Shown here one piece after another: positions 1-7,783 of a stretch of DNA of 64,000 bases. A model generated the notes under the pieces. The model searched no databases. It worked only from the letters and a program-made list of their open reading frames with translations, and was not told the DNA's origin. Origin of the DNA: Paenibacillaceae bacterium. GTDB lineage: Bacteria; Bacillota; Clostridia; Lachnospirales; Lachnospiraceae. A program made the position numbers and the translations under genes. The DNA lies in NCBI GenBank assembly GCA_015057705.1, contig SVDU01000004.1:62001-126000 (forward strand). Direction: 5' to 3'. Every line of letters begins with the position of its first letter. The stretch's first letter is position 1.

Positions 1-482
1 AGGGCTGCCGTCATATTGGCTTTATTAACGGTTCAACGGAAATTATCCCATACAAAGAACGGTATAAGGGCTACCGGAAAGCAATCCGGGAGCTGTCATC
101 AACAGAACATGTGGTTGATTCCCCATTTCCCCAAAAAGATTATTTTAGAAACGGGTATAACGGAATTCTGGAGCTTATGGAGAATGCCCCAGAACTGGAC
201 GGCCTTATGGTAGCCGTGGATATGCAGGGGCTGGGAGCAATCAGGGGTTTAAAGGAGCGGGGGATAAAGGTTCCGGAAGAGGTGAAGGTTATCAGCCTGA
301 CGGGACATTCCATCGGAGGAATGCTGGAAACCGCAATGACTTCCATGGAAGTTCCGGCAAAAGAGATGGGAGAAGATGTTACCAGGATGATTATTTCCGA
401 CATCGAAGGTGGAAGGGATAAAAAAAGCAGCCCGTTTCACAAAGTATTTGAAGCTTCTCTTATTGAGAGAGAAACAACTTAG
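1..482 (+). CDS. LacI-family transcriptional regulator, C-terminal part
   Basis: The frame is open from the window edge and ends with TAG at 480-482, giving about 159 residues of the ligand-binding half of a LacI/GalR regulator. The text GFINGS near the start, the run LDGLMVAVDMQGLGAIRGL and the segment IKVPEEVKVISLTG match the periplasmic-binding-protein fold of this family, where the last part forms the effector pocket and dimer interface. The N-terminal helix-turn-helix lies outside the window, so the operator and effector cannot be inferred. The next gene runs on the opposite strand and converges on it. Confidence 0.85.
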   Translation, partial: GCRHIGFINGSTEIIPYKERYKGYRKAIRELSSTEHVVDSPFPQKDYFRNGYNGILELMENAPELDGLMVAVDMQGLGAIRGLKERGIKVPEEVKVISLTGHSIGGMLETAMTSMEVPAKEMGEDVTRMIISDIEGGRDKKSSPFHKVFEASLIERETT

Positions 483-508
483 ACCTTGAAACGGGCATAT
501 GATCAGGT

Positions 509-1270
509 TTATGACAGTTGGTTCTTATTTCTGCCGGATTTCCACAAAAGAATAAAACCTGCAAGAGCTACAAACAGAGAGATAAACTGGGATGTTGATA
601 AACTTCCAACAGAGCCCCTGATTAAATCACCCCGGTAAAATTCAATTACAAATCTCCCCAGGCTGTAAAAAATCAGATAGAAAGCGCTGACTCTTCCGGC
701 AGGGGGATTTTTCCGTGCCAGTATCAGCAGTACAAGAAAGTTGGCAAAGTCAAAAACACTGGATACAATCTGAGTTGGCAGCAGGGGTATTCCGTTAGGT
801 GCAAACTGAGAACTCTGAAAGGTTATGGAAAAAGGTCCGGAGGTCTGACGCCCATAACAGCATCCGGCAAGAAGACATCCCATTCTTCCAAATCCCTGTG
901 CCAGGGCAATTGACGGGACTACAAGATCCAGATAACGGACTGGACTTATTTTCTTTATACGGCAGTAAATAAATCCCGCACCAATTCCCCCGATGATTCC
1001 TCCATATACTACAAATCCTGTAGAGATATCAAGTAAAAGTCTGGGATTACTTCTGATCTCATCAAATATTGTAACGTAGTAAAGAAGCTTGGCGCAGACA
1101 AGACCGCCTCCCGCTCCCAGAATAAGCAGATAGAATAAGTGATCCGGTTCCAGTCCTGCCTTCCTGGCACGGTATTCTGCTGTTAAGTAGGCCGCGGCAA
1201 TTCCGATGCCGATCATCAGACCGTATCCGTGAAACGTAAAACTCCCGATGGAGAATAAATCGTTATGCAT
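509..1270 (-). CDS. lgt: Prolipoprotein diacylglyceryl transferase (Lgt)
   Basis: A 253-residue polytopic membrane protein that would move diacylglycerol from phosphatidylglycerol onto the lipobox Cys of prelipoproteins. The family core is visible: GFVVYGG at about 85-91 and the signature GFGRMGCLLAGCCYG at 126-140, the Cys-rich variant found in many Firmicutes in place of the GNFIN form. About seven hydrophobic segments are present. The ATG is preceded by AAGGAAG. A SigA-like promoter lies at 1312-1340. Clients in this window include the lipoproteins at 22236, 23319 and 42986. It is monocistronic and convergent with the LacI gene. Confidence 0.93.
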   Translation of the reverse strand: MHNDLFSIGSFTFHGYGLMIGIGIAAAYLTAEYRARKAGLEPDHLFYLLILGAGGGLVCAKLLYYVTIFDEIRSNPRLLLDISTGFVVYGGIIGGIGAGFIYCRIKKISPVRYLDLVVPSIALAQGFGRMGCLLAGCCYGRQTSGPFSITFQSSQFAPNGIPLLPTQIVSSVFDFANFLVLLILARKNPPAGRVSAFYLIFYSLGRFVIEFYRGDLIRGSVGSLSTSQFISLFVALAGFILLWKSGRNKNQLS

Positions 1271-1311
1271 GGTTATCTTCCTTCTTTTATCATTAGAATT
1301 AAAACGAATTC

Positions 1312-1340
1312 ATTATATCATAATTTTTTACACATTGCAA
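1312..1340 (-). promoter_or_regulatory. SigA-type promoter of lgt
   Basis: Reading the minus strand, TTGCAA (1340-1335), a 17-base spacer and TATAAT (1317-1312) stand 42 bases upstream of the lgt start. Confidence 0.7.
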
Positions 1341-1364
1341 AGAAAGCCGAAAGGCCCCAGTACA

Positions 1365-2360
1365 TCAAACAATATACAAAATAGTCATTTCCTTTAATTT
1401 TTCATTCATCTGCTGTCTTAAAAACAGCTCCCCATCTTCTCTTAAATCATTTTTATAACAATATTTCCCCCTGCCTCTTCCCGTCATTAAATCTTTGTCA
1501 TAAAGCTTTCCTGCATCAGGAAATGCCTCACTGTTAATGGCATTATGAACAAAGCTGTAAGTCATGAAAATAATTTCAACCAGAGCAGTCCGCTTTACCT
1601 TTTCACTTAACTGCATGGAAAGAACTGTAATCAGTTCGGAATAAAGCTGTTTCCAGTCGTCAGTTAATATGACAGGTGCAATAAGGATTCCAACCCGGTA
1701 ACCAGCGTCGCACATTTTGTTTAAGGCAGTAATTCTGGCATTTAATCCGGAAGTTCCAGGTTCGAATCTGGTTATAATGGACTGTGGATTCACGCTCATA
1801 CGCATGATAATACGTCCTCTGTGGTTTAAATCAAGAAGAGAATCTACCTGATTAAATTTAGTGGGAAAGGTTAAAAAGCCTTTCTCTGTTTTTCCAAATT
1901 GTTCAATGGTCCATGATAAATTGCCGGTAATTGTATTTTCCAGAACCAGATCACTGTTGCTTCCGATCTCATAAGTGTTGTCTTTTACGGATTTAGCCTG
2001 ATGATTGATTATTTTATTCAGCATCTGTTCCCGGTTCACAAACAGGCGCAGATAAGAACATTTATTGTAGTTGCAGACCAGATAGCAGTAGTGACACATG
2101 GCAGTGCAGCCGGAAGAAGTATAAGGAACAAGAAAATCCGATACTTTATGATTTGGAACGTAGTTATGGGTTTTCCTGACTCCAACAACCAGCAGTCGTT
2201 TTAGTTCAGGGAAATCCTTATTAGGACGGGTGCGCAGTTCATCTATCTTATTATGGCTTTCAATGGGGATCCATGGTATATCTTTATATTTCTCTTGCAA
2301 TAATCCGCCTAACTCATAGTTTAGGGAATCAGGTTCAAAATAAATTTTATCTGGAAACAT
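1365..2360 (-). CDS. splB: Spore photoproduct lyase-like radical SAM protein
   Basis: A 331-residue radical SAM enzyme that would reverse the spore photoproduct (5-thyminyl-5,6-dihydrothymine) in DNA during germination. The cluster-binding motif CTAMCHYC gives Cys85, Cys89 and Cys92, spaced CxxxCxxC as in the family, and the flanking text SGCTAMCHYCYL is typical of SplB. Length fits the family (about 340). The start is fixed by AGGAGGTG before ATG 2360. By eye alignment the position of Bacillus subtilis Cys141, the H-atom donor, is Ser here (EIGSNSD against EAACTSD), and no other Cys lies nearby. A SigG-like promoter precedes the gene. It could be an SplB paralogue rather than the main repair enzyme. 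Confidence 0.85.
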   Translation of the reverse strand: MFPDKIYFEPDSLNYELGGLLQEKYKDIPWIPIESHNKIDELRTRPNKDFPELKRLLVVGVRKTHNYVPNHKVSDFLVPYTSSGCTAMCHYCYLVCNYNKCSYLRLFVNREQMLNKIINHQAKSVKDNTYEIGSNSDLVLENTITGNLSWTIEQFGKTEKGFLTFPTKFNQVDSLLDLNHRGRIIMRMSVNPQSIITRFEPGTSGLNARITALNKMCDAGYRVGILIAPVILTDDWKQLYSELITVLSMQLSEKVKRTALVEIIFMTYSFVHNAINSEAFPDAGKLYDKDLMTGRGRGKYCYKNDLREDGELFLRQQMNEKLKEMTILYIV

Positions 2361-2384
2361 GTTGGTTCACCTCCTGTTTCCATT

Positions 2385-2414
2385 TATTATGCGGAGAAAA
2401 AATAGGGATATCCC
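2385..2414 (-). promoter_or_regulatory. Putative SigG-type promoter of splB
   Basis: On the minus strand GGGATA (2414-2409), 17 bases and CATAATA (2391-2385) resemble the SigG consensus TGNATA-N17/18-CATNNTA. In B. subtilis splB is transcribed by SigG, so a forespore promoter is expected. The -35 match is partial. Confidence 0.45.
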
Positions 2415-2470
2415 ATGTAAATATGCACAAAAAAGCGACTAAAATCTGTGTGATATTACAAAAATTAAAT

Positions 2471-2503
2471 AACGATCATTTAAAAGATAAACGAACATAT
2501 AAA
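2471..2503. promoter_or_regulatory. Upstream operator half-sites for the DeoR-type regulator
   Basis: AAACGAACATATAAA at 2489-2503 shares AAACGAACAT with the copies at 2551 and 6005. A weaker copy, AACGATCATTTA, lies at 2471-2482, about two helical turns away. CGAACAT is also the half-site word of the E. coli GlpR operator, another DeoR-family protein. Confidence 0.55.
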
Positions 2504-2507
2504 TCTA

Positions 2508-2536
2508 TTGAAAATCAACTTTAATCATGTTAATAT
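2508..2536 (+). promoter_or_regulatory. SigA promoter of the ula operon
   Basis: TTGAAA (2508-2513), a 17-base spacer and TAATAT (2531-2536), with TG one base before the -10, form an extended -10 promoter. Operator-like words flank it on both sides (2489-2503 and 2551-2567), a layout suited to repression. Confidence 0.7.
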
Positions 2537-2550
2537 GGCATTACAGAAAC

Positions 2551-2567
2551 AAAACGAACATAAAATA
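2551..2567. promoter_or_regulatory. Downstream operator of the ula promoter
   Basis: AAAACGAACATAAAATA lies just downstream of the predicted start site and shares its first 14 bases (AAAACGAACATAAA) with the site at 6005-6020 in front of the DeoR gene. A bound repressor here would block initiation or elongation. Confidence 0.6.
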
Positions 2568-2596
2568 CAGGCGTTAAGATCAAAGGAGAAGGTAAT

Positions 2597-3700
2597 ATGA
2601 GCAAGGTGAGTGAAACGACCAGAGAATCATGGATCATGAGCACGTTTCCAGAGTGGGGAACCTGGCTGAATGAAGAGATTGAAAGCGAGGAAGTAAAACC
2701 CGGCACTGTGGCGATGTGGTGGTTAGGCTGTACGGGAATCTGGTTTAAAACACCAGGCGGCTGTAATTTAACCATCGACTTATGGTGTGGAAATGGAAAA
2801 CGTACCCATGGAAACGGAATGATGGCAGAAGGGCATCAGATGGCCAATATGTGCGGCGCCAGGAAGATGCAGCCCAATTTAAGAGCAGTACCTTTTGTCA
2901 TTGATCCATTTGCCATCAAAAAGGTGGATGGAGTTTTAGCAACTCATTATCATCAGGATCACATGAGTGCTGAGTATGCGGCTCACGTGATTCAAAGCGG
3001 CATGACCACCACTGACGAGAATGGAAATGAGATTCCGGTTCCATTTATCGGTCCTTTAAAATCAGTGGAGACCTGGATCAAATGGGGAGTTCCCAAAGAG
3101 CGGTGTAAGGTAGTACGTCCGGGAGACACCATAAAGATCAAGGACGTGGAAATCGTAGTGCTTGATTCCTTTGACAGAACCTGTCTTGTAACAACGGACT
3201 CCACCGGAGCGGACAGAGAAGAACTGACCGGAATCTGCCCGACCGATATGGACGATAAGGCCGTCAATTACCTGATAAAAACTCCAGGCGGCAATATCTA
3301 TCACAGCGGTGATTCCCATTATTCCATCTATTTTGCAAAGCATGGAAAGGATCATAAGGTTGATGTGGCGTTTGGCTCCTATGGAGAAAATCCGGTAGGC
3401 ATGGCCGATAAGATGACCTCCTGCGATGTACTTCGCATGGCGGAAGCATTAAACTGTAATGTGGTGATTCCCATTCACTATGATGTGTGGAGCAACTTCA
3501 TGGCTGATGTCAACGAAATCCGGGTGCTTTATGATATGAAAAAGGACCGTCTGGATTACCGGTTCCATCCGTTCTTCTGGGAAGTAGGCGGAAAATATGT
3601 CTATCCAACAGACAGAGAGAAAAAAGCCTATCATCACCCCAGGGGATTTGAGGACTGCTTTGAAGCTCCTCAAAATATACCATTTCGGTCCTGTTTATAA
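2597..3700 (+). CDS. ulaG: L-ascorbate-6-phosphate lactonase (UlaG)
   Basis: A 367-residue cytoplasmic metallo-beta-lactamase-fold hydrolase that opens L-ascorbate 6-phosphate to 3-keto-L-gulonate 6-phosphate, the first step after PTS uptake. The metal-binding motif HYHQDH is at 117-122 and a second metal-site segment, HSGDSHYS, at 236-243. Length is close to E. coli UlaG (354). The start has GGAG AAGG seven bases before ATG 2597. It opens the operon and is followed 20 bases later by the EIIA gene, in agreement with a ula-type locus. Transcription probably starts from the operator-flanked promoter at 2508-2536. Confidence 0.93.
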   Translation: MSKVSETTRESWIMSTFPEWGTWLNEEIESEEVKPGTVAMWWLGCTGIWFKTPGGCNLTIDLWCGNGKRTHGNGMMAEGHQMANMCGARKMQPNLRAVPFVIDPFAIKKVDGVLATHYHQDHMSAEYAAHVIQSGMTTTDENGNEIPVPFIGPLKSVETWIKWGVPKERCKVVRPGDTIKIKDVEIVVLDSFDRTCLVTTDSTGADREELTGICPTDMDDKAVNYLIKTPGGNIYHSGDSHYSIYFAKHGKDHKVDVAFGSYGENPVGMADKMTSCDVLRMAEALNCNVVIPIHYDVWSNFMADVNEIRVLYDMKKDRLDYRFHPFFWEVGGKYVYPTDREKKAYHHPRGFEDCFEAPQNIPFRSCL

Positions 3701-3720
3701 ACAATTGGGGAGGGTTAGCC

Positions 3721-4182
3721 ATGCTGTTAAAAGAGTTTGTGGAACTGGGGCATTACAAATTCGCTGAGGAAGCGGCAAGTTGGGAGGATGCGGTCCGAAT
3801 GAGCTGTGAGACCTTGGAGGCGGATGGAACCATTGAAGCAGATTATAAGGAAGAAATCATTGAATGCATCAGGAAATATGGACCTTATATTATTATCATG
3901 CCAAATGTAGCCATGCCGCATTCGCAGGAAGGTGCAAAAGGGGTGCACAAAACTGCAATCGGATTTATGAAGCTGAATAAGCCGGTCAGCTTTGAACCGG
4001 GGGACGAGGAAAAGGATGCAAGGCTTTTCTTTACCCTTGCTTCCTGTAATCCGGAGCAGCATTTGGTAAATATGACAAGGCTGTCGGAGTTGTTAATGAA
4101 TGAAGGGGCGGTGGAAGCACTGTTAAGTGCCAATTCACCAGAAGATTTAATCAAAATCCAGAGCGATTATCTGGATTCATAA
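3721..4182 (+). CDS. ulaC: PTS ascorbate-type EIIA component (UlaC)
   Basis: A 153-residue PTS EIIA of the mannitol/fructose (EIIA type 2) fold. His67 in MPHSQ is the expected phosphoryl acceptor from HPr. A GGGGAGGG site precedes ATG 3721. It sits between ulaG and the ascorbate EIIC gene with a 15-base gap to the latter, so the three are almost certainly one transcript. The protein would pass phosphate to Cys12 of the EIIB encoded at 5694. Confidence 0.92.
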   Translation: MLLKEFVELGHYKFAEEAASWEDAVRMSCETLEADGTIEADYKEEIIECIRKYGPYIIIMPNVAMPHSQEGAKGVHKTAIGFMKLNKPVSFEPGDEEKDARLFFTLASCNPEQHLVNMTRLSELLMNEGAVEALLSANSPEDLIKIQSDYLDS

Positions 4183-4197
4183 TGGGGAGGGTTTCTT

Positions 4198-5676
4198 ATG
4201 GATATTTTATTAAAGATTTGGTCGTATTTTGCAGTCAATGTATTACAGCAGCCGGCTTTTATGATTGGTCTGATCGTTATGATCGGTTACGTGCTCCTGG
4301 GAAAACCCTGGTATGATGTTCTTGCAGGAGTAATTAAGGCAATCGTAGGATATTTGATTCTGACTGTGGGCTCCGGGGGCTTAGTCAGCAATTTCCGTCC
4401 TGTGCTTGTAGGTCTAAAAGACCGTTTCAACATGAACGCAATGGTAATTGACCCTTACTTTGGGCAGAATGCGGTAACAGCAGGAGTGGAAGAGGTGTTT
4501 GGCAAGGCATTCGGCAATGCAATGATTCTGCTTTTAATCGCGTTCATTGTAAATATTCTTCTGGTTCGTTTCAGTAAGGTGACCAAGTTAAGAGCCCTGT
4601 TTACCACCGGTCATGTACAGGTACAGCAGGCGGCTACTGCTTACTGGCTCATCCTCTTTGCCTGCCCGTTTTTATTAAACAATAATGTTGCCCTCCTGGT
4701 AGTAATGGCACTGATTCTTGGGGCGTACTGGGCAGTCGGTTCAAACTTAACCATCAAGCCCTGTCAGGAACTGACCGATGGAGCAGGTTTTTGTCTGGCA
4801 CATCAGCAGATGTTCGGTATTGCATTTAATACCTGGCTGGCAGAAAAACTGTTTGGCAAAAAGAAAAACGGGAAAGAGATTAAGAAGATTGACGAAATCG
4901 AGCTTCCCGGATTCATGTCCATATTCAATGAAAACATGGTATGCACCTCCATACTGATGATCGTTTTCTTCGGAGCAATTCTGTGTATTTTAGGAAGGGA
5001 TTATCTGGTGGAACAAAAGTTCATGAAAGAGGGCGCCAGCATGGTCTTCTATGTCATTCAGACCTGCCTTTATTTCTCTGTTTACTTGGCAATCCTTCAG
5101 CTGGGAGTCAGAACCTTCGTCACTGAGCTGACCGCTTCCTTCCAGGGAATTGCAGATAAGCTCCTTCCTGGTTCCCTACCCGGAGTTGACTGTGCTGTTG
5201 TATTCGGGTTTGGTTCTGCCAATGCAGTACCTCTTGGTTTCCTTGCAGGCTTTGCCGGCCAGATTCTGGCAATCATCGCACTGATTGTCTTAAAGAGCCC
5301 GGTTCTTGTAATCTGCGGTTTCGTTCCTGTATTTTTTGATAATGCAACCATTGCCGTATTTGCCAATGAAAAAGGTGGAATTAAGGCAGCACTTTTGTTA
5401 CCGTTCTTCTCCGGTATCTGTCAGGTATTCGGGTCAGCAATTATCGCAGGCTGGGTTGGAATGGCAGCTTATGGCGGATACTTGGGTATGTGGGACTGGG
5501 CTGTTGTATGGCCGGTTATGACAGCAGTCATGAAGTTCTTAAGCTACGCCGGAGTGCTGATTGTAGTGGTTGTTCTACTGGCAATTCCCCAGATTCAGTA
5601 TCGGAAGGATAAAAAAGGTTATTTCCTTATTACAGAAAATTACGAAGCCTATAAAGAATTAAAAGGAATCAAATAG
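4198..5676 (+). CDS. ulaA: PTS ascorbate-specific EIIC permease (UlaA)
   Basis: A 492-residue integral membrane protein of the SgaT/UlaA family, which moves L-ascorbate across the membrane while EIIB phosphorylates it. At least ten hydrophobic segments are seen, starting with the helix near 16-50 and ending near 445-470. Family-typical stretches include GHVQVQQAATAYW and DGAGFCLAHQQM. Length is near that of E. coli UlaA (465). A GGGGAGGG site lies before ATG 4198. EIIA (upstream) and EIIB (17 bases downstream) complete the permease. Confidence 0.93.
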   Translation: MDILLKIWSYFAVNVLQQPAFMIGLIVMIGYVLLGKPWYDVLAGVIKAIVGYLILTVGSGGLVSNFRPVLVGLKDRFNMNAMVIDPYFGQNAVTAGVEEVFGKAFGNAMILLLIAFIVNILLVRFSKVTKLRALFTTGHVQVQQAATAYWLILFACPFLLNNNVALLVVMALILGAYWAVGSNLTIKPCQELTDGAGFCLAHQQMFGIAFNTWLAEKLFGKKKNGKEIKKIDEIELPGFMSIFNENMVCTSILMIVFFGAILCILGRDYLVEQKFMKEGASMVFYVIQTCLYFSVYLAILQLGVRTFVTELTASFQGIADKLLPGSLPGVDCAVVFGFGSANAVPLGFLAGFAGQILAIIALIVLKSPVLVICGFVPVFFDNATIAVFANEKGGIKAALLLPFFSGICQVFGSAIIAGWVGMAAYGGYLGMWDWAVVWPVMTAVMKFLSYAGVLIVVVVLLAIPQIQYRKDKKGYFLITENYEAYKELKGIK

Positions 5677-5693
5677 AAGTAAGGAGAAGGAAT

Positions 5694-5996
5694 ATGTCAA
5701 AAGAAAATATGAGTTTTATGGTTTGCTGTGCCAATGGGGCCGGCTCCAGTCTGATGATGAAAATGACAATGCAGAAGGTACTTGATAAGGCGGGAATTAA
5801 GCCCACCAAAGTTCATCACTGCGCCTTATCGGAAGGAAAAACGGCAGCCGCTCAGTACGATGTTGTCTTTTGCGCACAGAATTTTGTCAGCATGTTTAAA
5901 GGGGCACAGGAAAAAGGGACTTTGGTAATTGGTCTAAGAAACATCATGTCTCCCCAGGAGATGGAACAGAAAATGAAGGAAAATGGAATTCTTTAA
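5694..5996 (+). CDS. ulaB: PTS ascorbate-type EIIB component (UlaB)
   Basis: A 100-residue cytoplasmic EIIB of the lactose/ascorbate type. The phosphocysteine loop reads VCCANGAGSS, and the CxxGxGSS spacing points to Cys12 as the acceptor. GGAGAAGG precedes ATG 5694. It is the last gene of the ulaG-ulaC-ulaA-ulaB run. The stop at 5994-5996 is followed almost at once by the operator and promoter of the next transcription unit, with no visible terminator, so read-through is likely. Confidence 0.92.
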   Translation: MSKENMSFMVCCANGAGSSLMMKMTMQKVLDKAGIKPTKVHHCALSEGKTAAAQYDVVFCAQNFVSMFKGAQEKGTLVIGLRNIMSPQEMEQKMKENGIL

Positions 5997-6004
5997 TTTC
6001 AATC

Positions 6005-6020
6005 AAAACGAACATAAAAC
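6005..6020. promoter_or_regulatory. Operator in front of the DeoR-type regulator gene
   Basis: AAAACGAACATAAAAC repeats the word found at 2551-2567 upstream of ulaG. It touches the -35 region of the promoter at 6023-6051, so the regulator probably controls its own gene as well as the uptake operon. Confidence 0.6.
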
Positions 6021-6022
6021 AA

Positions 6023-6051
6023 GTGACACAGGCTTCTGAACAGGCTATAAT
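6023..6051 (+). promoter_or_regulatory. SigA promoter of regulator-ulaE-propeller unit
   Basis: GTGACA (6023-6028), 17 bases and a perfect TATAAT (6046-6051). The start site would fall near 6058, giving a leader of about 36 bases to ATG 6094. Confidence 0.65.
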
Positions 6052-6093
6052 GAGGATAAAGAATCATATCTTTATGAGTTGAGAGGGAAAACA

Positions 6094-6855
6094 ATGAAAA
6101 AAGACAGAGCTTGTGTTGAGAACAGAAGGAGCCGCATCCTGGAACTGATGGAAAAGAATCCCAGGGTGCGGGTAGATGAACTGGCGGAAGCATTAGATGT
6201 TTCTCTTATTACCATACGCAGGGATTTACAGTATTTAGAAGATAAGAAGCTTCTTGTACGCACCCATGGAGGTGCCATTGCTTCCGGAAGTCCAGTCGAT
6301 GAGGTATCCTTATACAGGAGGCTGATTGCTGAATTTGCCGCGAAGTTCGTAACCGATAATGATACGCTGTTTATTAATACCAGCAGCAATGCATTAAAAA
6401 TACTGGAATACATTAACTGTTCCAATGTAACTGTCATTACCAATAACGGAAAAGCCATTCACTGTGAGCACTCCCAGGAAGTAAACGTTGTGCTGACAGG
6501 CGGTGAACTGCGCTATCCAAAAGAAGCTATGGTAGGAGATTTTGCATTACGTAATCTACAGACAATCTACGCCAAGAAAGCATTTATCGGCTGTTCCGGA
6601 ATCAGCGGGGAAAACGGCATGACAACGGAAATCTTTAACGAGGTCAGCATCAATGAAATGATGGCAGGCCATGCAACCCAGGATGTTTATGTCCTGGCCG
6701 ATCACACAAAGATTGGGAAGAACAGCAGCTTTGTCAGCTGCCCCATCGAAAAAATCAAGTATTTAATCACCGATGAAAAAGCATCATCAGAAGCTCTGGA
6801 TCTGATCAGGGAAAAAGGGGTGGAAGTGTTTGTGGTCCGCCGGTCAGATTTTTAA
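6094..6855 (+). CDS. DeoR-family regulator of the ascorbate locus
   Basis: A 253-residue DeoR-type repressor: an N-terminal winged helix with the family sequence LITIRRDLQYLE (38-49) and the following THGGA, then a C-terminal sugar-phosphate sensor domain. ATG 6094 is preferred over an in-frame TTG at 6079 because GAGAGGG lies six bases upstream of it. Position between ulaB and ulaE, plus identical operator words before ulaG and before this gene, suggest it controls the pathway as UlaR does in E. coli. The inducer is unknown; an ascorbate-pathway phosphate ester is an inference. Confidence 0.88.
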   Translation: MKKDRACVENRRSRILELMEKNPRVRVDELAEALDVSLITIRRDLQYLEDKKLLVRTHGGAIASGSPVDEVSLYRRLIAEFAAKFVTDNDTLFINTSSNALKILEYINCSNVTVITNNGKAIHCEHSQEVNVVLTGGELRYPKEAMVGDFALRNLQTIYAKKAFIGCSGISGENGMTTEIFNEVSINEMMAGHATQDVYVLADHTKIGKNSSFVSCPIEKIKYLITDEKASSEALDLIREKGVEVFVVRRSDF

Positions 6856-6919
6856 ATCAATCATAGTGGAACAATGCCCGGGCGTCCATGTTGATTGCAT
6901 CTTTCGTGGAGGCAAATTT

Positions 6920-7783
6920 ATGGAAAAGGCATATACCCTTGGATTATATGAGAAATCCATGCCTGAGTGGCTTGGATGGAAAGAAAAACTGGAAGCAGCA
7001 AAAGCTGCCGGTTATGATTTTGTGGAAATCAGCATTGATGAAACAGAGAAAAAGTTAAGCCGTTTATCCATGTCACAGGCAGAACGACTGGAATTAATCA
7101 ATACCATGAAGATTGTGGGACTGCCCATTCGCACCATGTGCTTAAGCGGGCACCGTAAATATCCTCTTGGAAGCCACGATCCCGCTGTACGGGAAAAGGG
7201 AATGGAGATTATGAGGAAAGCAATCCAGCTGGCAGATGATCTGGGGGTCAGAATCATCCAGCTGGCAGGCTATGATGTATATTATGAGGACTCAAGCGAA
7301 GAAACAAAGCAGTATTTTCTGGAAAATCTGAAGAAAGCTACGGAAATTGCAGCGCGCCTGGGAGTTGTACTGGGATTTGAGACCATGGAAACGGAATTCA
7401 TGAATACAGTGGAAAAATCCATGGAATATGTAAAGCTGGTATCATCTATGTATTTAAACGTCTATCCGGATATCGGGAATATTACCAACGCAGCCAAAAC
7501 TTATGGAATCAATGCCTTAGATGACTTACGCGCAGGGAAAGGTCATCTGGTTGCCATGCATTTAAAGGAAACCATTCCTGGAAAATTCAGGGAAATTCCA
7601 TTTGGGACAGGGCATGTGGACTTTGAGAGTGCCATTCAAACAGCCTGGGAACTGGGAATCAGAAAGTATGTGGCAGAGTTTTGGTATACCGGTAATTCCC
7701 AGTGGATGAGAGAACTTTACGATGCAAATAAGCGGATGACTGAGATTCTGGATAAACAATGCCTGAAGGAGAGTGTGCAATGA
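6920..7783 (+). CDS. ulaE: L-ribulose/L-xylulose-5-phosphate 3-epimerase (UlaE)
   Basis: A 287-residue TIM-barrel sugar-phosphate epimerase. Residues at the positions expected for the metal site and general bases are visible: Glu154 in GFETMET, Asp184 in YPDIGN, His214 in MHLKET and Glu253 in VAEFWY, close to the E. coli UlaE numbering. ATG 6920 is chosen because GTGGAGGC lies just upstream; an open frame extends 90 bases further without a ribosome site. It would convert L-xylulose 5-phosphate to L-ribulose 5-phosphate. The stop overlaps the next start in an ATGA junction. Confidence 0.92.
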   Translation: MEKAYTLGLYEKSMPEWLGWKEKLEAAKAAGYDFVEISIDETEKKLSRLSMSQAERLELINTMKIVGLPIRTMCLSGHRKYPLGSHDPAVREKGMEIMRKAIQLADDLGVRIIQLAGYDVYYEDSSEETKQYFLENLKKATEIAARLGVVLGFETMETEFMNTVEKSMEYVKLVSSMYLNVYPDIGNITNAAKTYGINALDDLRAGKGHLVAMHLKETIPGKFREIPFGTGHVDFESAIQTAWELGIRKYVAEFWYTGNSQWMRELYDANKRMTEILDKQCLKESVQ

